From JBEEJL01 sp043744215 (GTDB taxonomy: Bacteria; Pseudomonadota; Gammaproteobacteria; Burkholderiales; JBEEJL01), in the NCBI GenBank assembly GCA_043744215.1, contig JAYTVC010000083.1:1-64000 (forward strand): a stretch of 64,000 nt of DNA, in the 5' to 3' direction. The position numbers and the translations under genes were made by a program. The notes beneath the pieces were generated by a model. That model worked only from the letters and a program-made list of their open reading frames with translations, had not been told where the DNA came from and ran no database searches. Below, piece after piece: positions 60,876 through 64,000 of the stretch; positions within the stretch are counted from its first letter, which is position 1; each line of letters starts with the position of its first letter.

Positions 60876-62171
60876 TCAGGCTGCAAACTGAATCAAGCCC
60901 TGATCTTTTATGCTTCGGCTACTTATCGCAGACTTAGCTGTTTTTTTGCGCTTGCTTGAAGGCCACTCACTCAATCCAACCTGCTCCCGAATTCGAAAAC
61001 ATACCTCAATAATTCTCTCCAGTTCTGAGCGGGTCAGATTGCAATTCACCGAAAGCCTGATCAATGAGCGATTTTTTGGTGTCGCAGGCGCGTAAAAGGG
61101 CGCGCCAAATATCCCGTTCTCCTCAAGCACATCACGCAATATTAGCGTTTGCCGCTCAGGCCCTGCTTCAAGCGCGATTATCTGAGATTCACTATCCTGC
61201 AAGTTGTACCCCATGTTGCAAAGCTCGCCGCGCAAATAGCTTGCATTGGCATGCAATTTTTCGCGCCGCCACGCTTCCTGCTGTATAACGGTAAGCGTCG
61301 CATCGAAACCTGCAATTTCGTGAGGCAGCAGATTTGAACTGAATATGGCGGGACGCGATTCAAACTTGACGTAATCACTCAAGCGGTTTGAACAGGCGAT
61401 AAAGCCGCCCCTACCGGCGAAAGCTTTGGCGAGGCTGGCGGTGAGAAAATGGATTTTGTCGGACAGACCCAGACTGGCGACCATGCCCTCGCCGTTTACG
61501 CCATGGGTTCCAAGCGAGTGCGACTCATCCACAACAATCACGCAACCGTGCCTGTTCCCTATGCGCACAACCTCTTCCAATGGACAGACGCTTCCATTCG
61601 TGCTGTATACGGAATCCACCACAACGATGCCTGGGCCATTTTTTAGAATCTGCCGCTCCAAATGCTCCGCATCGTTGTGAAAAAACGGAACCGCTTTAGC
61701 TTTTGCGCTGTGAATTCCTTCCCAGAGCGATGTATGTGCAAACATGTCCATATAGACAGGCGTCTGTTCGTCGGCGATTGACTGTAGAAGGCCGACGTTG
61801 GCACACCATCCTGACTGGCACAAAATTCCATCCTCCAATCCAACAAAATTCGCCAGCCTTCTTTCAAAATCCCGCTGTGGATTTTCGGCACTCATGAAGA
61901 TGGCCGACATCAACAAACCGTTACCAGATTCCAGCAGCACGCTGGATTGCTTTTGCAGAATTTCTGGATGCGTTGCCAAGCTCAGATAGTCATTGCTCAA
62001 CAAACGGATGGCGCCCGCCTCTGGCTGCCGGCCTCGAAATGGATGGCCGCTCTCGCATCCGCGCTTGGTAAGCTCATCGTAATAATGATTAATTCTTCTG
62101 GTAAGAAATATGGGCTCTGGGGCACTTATTAGGTTTTTCTCGTGAAATTGCTTAATATTGACGCTTTGCAT
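60876..62171 (-). CDS. cqsA: Alpha-hydroxyketone autoinducer synthase, CqsA/LqsA-like
   Basis: 431 residues from ATG 62171, chosen because AGAGG lies six bases upstream; the frame runs open to 62303. PLP-dependent, alpha-oxoamine synthase family: LLSNDYLSLATHPEI, LCQSGWCANVGLLQSI, DMFAHTSLWEG, GIVVVDSVYSTNGSV, VVDESHSLGTHG and FLTASLAKAFAGRGG with K249 as the Schiff-base Lys. These blocks match CqsA almost phrase by phrase. CqsA joins an acyl-CoA to S-adenosylmethionine-derived or amino-acid substrates to give CAI-1-type signals. Converges on the LqsR-like gene. The last 25 residues are a basic tail not in CqsA. Confidence 0.9.
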   Translation of the reverse strand: MQSVNIKQFHEKNLISAPEPIFLTRRINHYYDELTKRGCESGHPFRGRQPEAGAIRLLSNDYLSLATHPEILQKQSSVLLESGNGLLMSAIFMSAENPQRDFERRLANFVGLEDGILCQSGWCANVGLLQSIADEQTPVYMDMFAHTSLWEGIHSAKAKAVPFFHNDAEHLERQILKNGPGIVVVDSVYSTNGSVCPLEEVVRIGNRHGCVIVVDESHSLGTHGVNGEGMVASLGLSDKIHFLTASLAKAFAGRGGFIACSNRLSDYVKFESRPAIFSSNLLPHEIAGFDATLTVIQQEAWRREKLHANASYLRGELCNMGYNLQDSESQIIALEAGPERQTLILRDVLEENGIFGAPFYAPATPKNRSLIRLSVNCNLTRSELERIIEVCFRIREQVGLSEWPSSKRKKTAKSAISSRSIKDQGLIQFAA

Positions 62172-62360
62172 ATTTGCCTCTTGGTCAGTTTGAAATTTGT
62201 TTGCCGACGTATGAACGCAGTCATTGATCAATCCTCGACCTTTTTGGCCAACGTCATCGACGCGCATTGCATGAGATTCCACCTTTGGCGAGGCACTACT
62301 CATGAAATAGTTTAGGGTCTCAAATTGAGCGTGGCTGTATCACATATCGAAAAATAAAAC

Positions 62361-62415
62361 ACCTGTATAAACTACCAAGTTGTAAAAATTCTTGCAGCTG
62401 TTACAAGTTACAGGT
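62361..62415. promoter_or_regulatory. Nested inverted repeats between cqsA and luxR (candidate lux box region)
   Basis: ACCTGTA (62361-62367) is inverted at TACAGGT (62409-62415). Inside it AAGTTGTAA (62377-62385) and TTACAAGTT (62401-62409) form an 8-of-9 inverted pair, and CTTGCAGCTGTTACAAG (62391-62407) keeps the CT..CA..T..T...AG spacing of a las/lux box. The rest of the gap 62172-62612 shows nothing else nameable. Confidence 0.5.
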
Positions 62416-62612
62416 ATGAAGATTTAGATGCCTTTGCAGAAACCATGACTATAGGCGCCGCGAGAATTTTTGTTGCAGGCAAGGAGGATTCGAAACCCAA
62501 CCTCCAAGCTGCAAATAAAATTACTGACTGTGACAAAAGGCACAAAGAAATATATCGCTACGGTCGTACCATTGAGCAGCGTCGTTAAGGGAAGGCCGAG
62601 AACAAAACGTCA

Positions 62613-63335
62613 ATGAATGACCTCTATCTTTTTGAAGCACTGGGACACGCAGGAAGCAACGACGAGTTATATGCCAGTGCGACACGTGTTTCCCATGAAT
62701 TGGGATTTAAGCACTTTATGCATGGCCTGCGTACGGCAACCTCACTCACTGCCCCCCCGCGCTTTACACTACAAGGCGATCCGCAGCAATGGCTTGCGCA
62801 CTACAGCCAGAACGATTACCAACGCGTTGACCCGCTCATCACCCATTGCAAAAGCCGTGTGGTTCCGATCGCATGGAACGAAAAATTGTTCGCGAAACCA
62901 GCGGCTGCGAAAATCTATGCGGCGGCCAGAGATTTTGGCCTGTCTGACGGCATAACTTTTCCTATCCATGGCCCCGGCGTTGAGGTGGCTATGCTTACAT
63001 TAATATTCCCCGAGAGAGAGGAAATGTCGGAGCGAGACTGGGCCAACCTGCTAGGCAAAGGCCAGCTGTTTGCCGCGTATCTGCATGAGGCATCGCAAAG
63101 ACTGCTGAACGAACAGAAGAAACCGTTTTTAGAAAACAAGCCCCTCACCGAAAGGGAAAAACAATGCCTGCTATGGGCAGCAGCGGGGAAAACCTCTTGG
63201 GAAATTTCACAGATTCTGCATATTACCGAACGCACGGTTGTGTTTCATATGGCCAATGCTGCTGAAAAAATGGGCGCGGTCAATCGCCGCCAGGCAGTGG
63301 CGAAGGCCATCATGCTCGGCCTCATCAACCCTTAA
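62613..63335 (+). CDS. LuxR-family autoinducer-binding transcription regulator
   Basis: 240 residues. N-terminal autoinducer-binding domain keeps the invariant W60 (QQWLAHY), Y64, D73-P74 (RVDPLI) and W88 (IAWNEK) that contact acyl-homoserine lactones; C-terminal LuxR HTH is PLTEREKQCLLWAAAGKTSW then EISQILHITERTVVFHM. No luxI gene is in the window, so here it is a solo or its synthase is distant. Divergent from cqsA. Confidence 0.9.
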   Translation: MNDLYLFEALGHAGSNDELYASATRVSHELGFKHFMHGLRTATSLTAPPRFTLQGDPQQWLAHYSQNDYQRVDPLITHCKSRVVPIAWNEKLFAKPAAAKIYAAARDFGLSDGITFPIHGPGVEVAMLTLIFPEREEMSERDWANLLGKGQLFAAYLHEASQRLLNEQKKPFLENKPLTEREKQCLLWAAAGKTSWEISQILHITERTVVFHMANAAEKMGAVNRRQAVAKAIMLGLINP

Positions 63336-63427
63336 CCGCTTATTCGGCGCTTGCCGAAAGATGCATTCTTTTTCTTTTGTGTTGAAGAAGCCAGCATCCT
63401 AATCGTTTGCCGCAATGACGCTTATCC

Positions 63428-64000
63428 TTAATTAGCCAATTCTTCATAGGCTTCGCAGACTTCCAGCACTGATAGGGGCCTGCCGACATAATAGCCTTGC
63501 ACCACGTCCACATTTTGTTTTGCCAGCCAATCAAACTGTTCCGCGGTCTCGACGCCTTGCGCGATGACGTTGAGCTTCCTGCCATGTGCCGCTTCGACGA
63601 TATCGACAATAGCCTTTCTGCACGTTTCGTCCGAGGCAAGGTCGCGTACAAGCGCCTGGTCAATTTTTATCTTGTCAAAACCCCAGGCGGGCAACTCGTA
63701 GGTGCCCTGCCTATTACGGCCAACATTCTCTATAACTAGACTGACACCGTCGAGGCGCAACGATTGTATGCGGGCTTTCTGATCTTTGATCAACTGCATC
63801 GCGGTTTCCCAGCTTATTTCGATTTCCAGCTGGTCGGCGCGCAGCCCGGTTTCGCGCAATATGGCTTTGGCCTTGCTCGCAAAATCGCAGCCAGAAATTT
63901 CCTGCGCAGATAAATTGACCGCAACATGCAGTCGTATGTGGGACATTTCAGTCCACTGCACGGTTCGCTCGCAGGCTTTGCGCAACACCCATTCGCCGAG
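63428..64000 (-). CDS. EAL-domain protein, 5' part outside window, degenerate catalytic motifs
   Basis: 190 C-terminal residues are visible; the frame is open through base 64000. LHVAVNLSAQEI (EAL motif 2), VVQGYYVGRPL and VIAQGVETAEQFDWL are normal, and KIDQALV is kept. The metal-binding EITE is EISW and the DDFGTGYSSL loop reads ENVGRNRQGT, so c-di-GMP hydrolysis is unlikely and a binding or signalling role is plausible. The EAL tripeptide itself, and any GGDEF or sensor part, lies beyond the window. Confidence 0.85.
   Translation of the reverse strand, partial: LGEWVLRKACERTVQWTEMSHIRLHVAVNLSAQEISGCDFASKAKAILRETGLRADQLEIEISWETAMQLIKDQKARIQSLRLDGVSLVIENVGRNRQGTYELPAWGFDKIKIDQALVRDLASDETCRKAIVDIVEAAHGRKLNVIAQGVETAEQFDWLAKQNVDVVQGYYVGRPLSVLEVCEAYEELAN

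Overview
The window looks like chromosomal DNA of a free-living gammaproteobacterium of moderate GC content. The evidence is gene order: yceD-rpmF-plsX-fabH-fabD-fabG-acpP-fabF followed by mltG-tmk-holB-tatD, and rluC divergent from rne with gph, a Rieske protein and sppA behind rluC. These are classic gammaproteobacterial neighbourhoods. I cannot name a genus; pabC and pilZ, which some relatives carry within the mltG-tatD stretch, are absent.

Layout. 1-5.1 kb: the end of a crotonase gene, then a copper-handling operon of two small secreted proteins, a TolC-type lipoprotein, a Tat-exported multicopper oxidase and a cupredoxin-CusF fusion; no RND pump or P-type ATPase is present. 5.1-9.2 kb: a polysaccharide deacetylase, hppD (tyrosine catabolism), a hotdog thioesterase with a duplicated 3' tail, and an isolated SAP-domain protein. 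9.2-17.9 kb: srkA, a BaiN/HI0933-type flavoprotein, divergent glpK and glpD, and a DUF1501/DUF1800 pair. 17.9-20.5 kb: a small accessory island with a DarT/DarG-like ADP-ribosylation toxin-antitoxin module, bordered by inverted copies of a short repeat. 20.5-34.9 kb: housekeeping block on the minus strand (tatD to rluC), interrupted by plus-strand maf, an RsmI-like methyltransferase and a 46-residue membrane protein. 35-44.3 kb: rne with a long leader, an isomerase, a small membrane protein, marC, a low-molecular-weight phosphatase, uvrB, an aromatic/aspartate aminotransferase and tRNA-Asn. A DUF1415 gene fragment lies just behind the tRNA terminator.

44.7-64 kb is the most distinctive part. 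A three-gene minus-strand operon encodes a giant secreted protein of about 2,817 residues built from DUF11 and SdrD-B-like modules, a 1,114-residue outer-membrane barrel protein with an Ig-like domain, and an OmpA-type peptidoglycan-binding protein. Divergent from it lies a complete alpha-hydroxyketone quorum-sensing set (LqsS/CqsS-like kinase, LqsR-like regulator, convergent CqsA/LqsA-like synthase), then a LuxR-family autoinducer-binding regulator and a degenerate EAL-domain protein cut by the window end. A near-perfect CRP/Vfr-type palindrome lies between the giant operon and the kinase, and nested inverted repeats lie between the synthase and luxR. My inference is that cell density, and perhaps c-di-GMP, controls the surface-protein operon.

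A dispersed AT-rich repeat of about 23 bp (reading ATTGAATATAATCAA, then WTAGTTAT) recurs about ten times, mostly at gene borders and three times inside coding sequence. REP-like GTCATTCCCG palindromes also occur.
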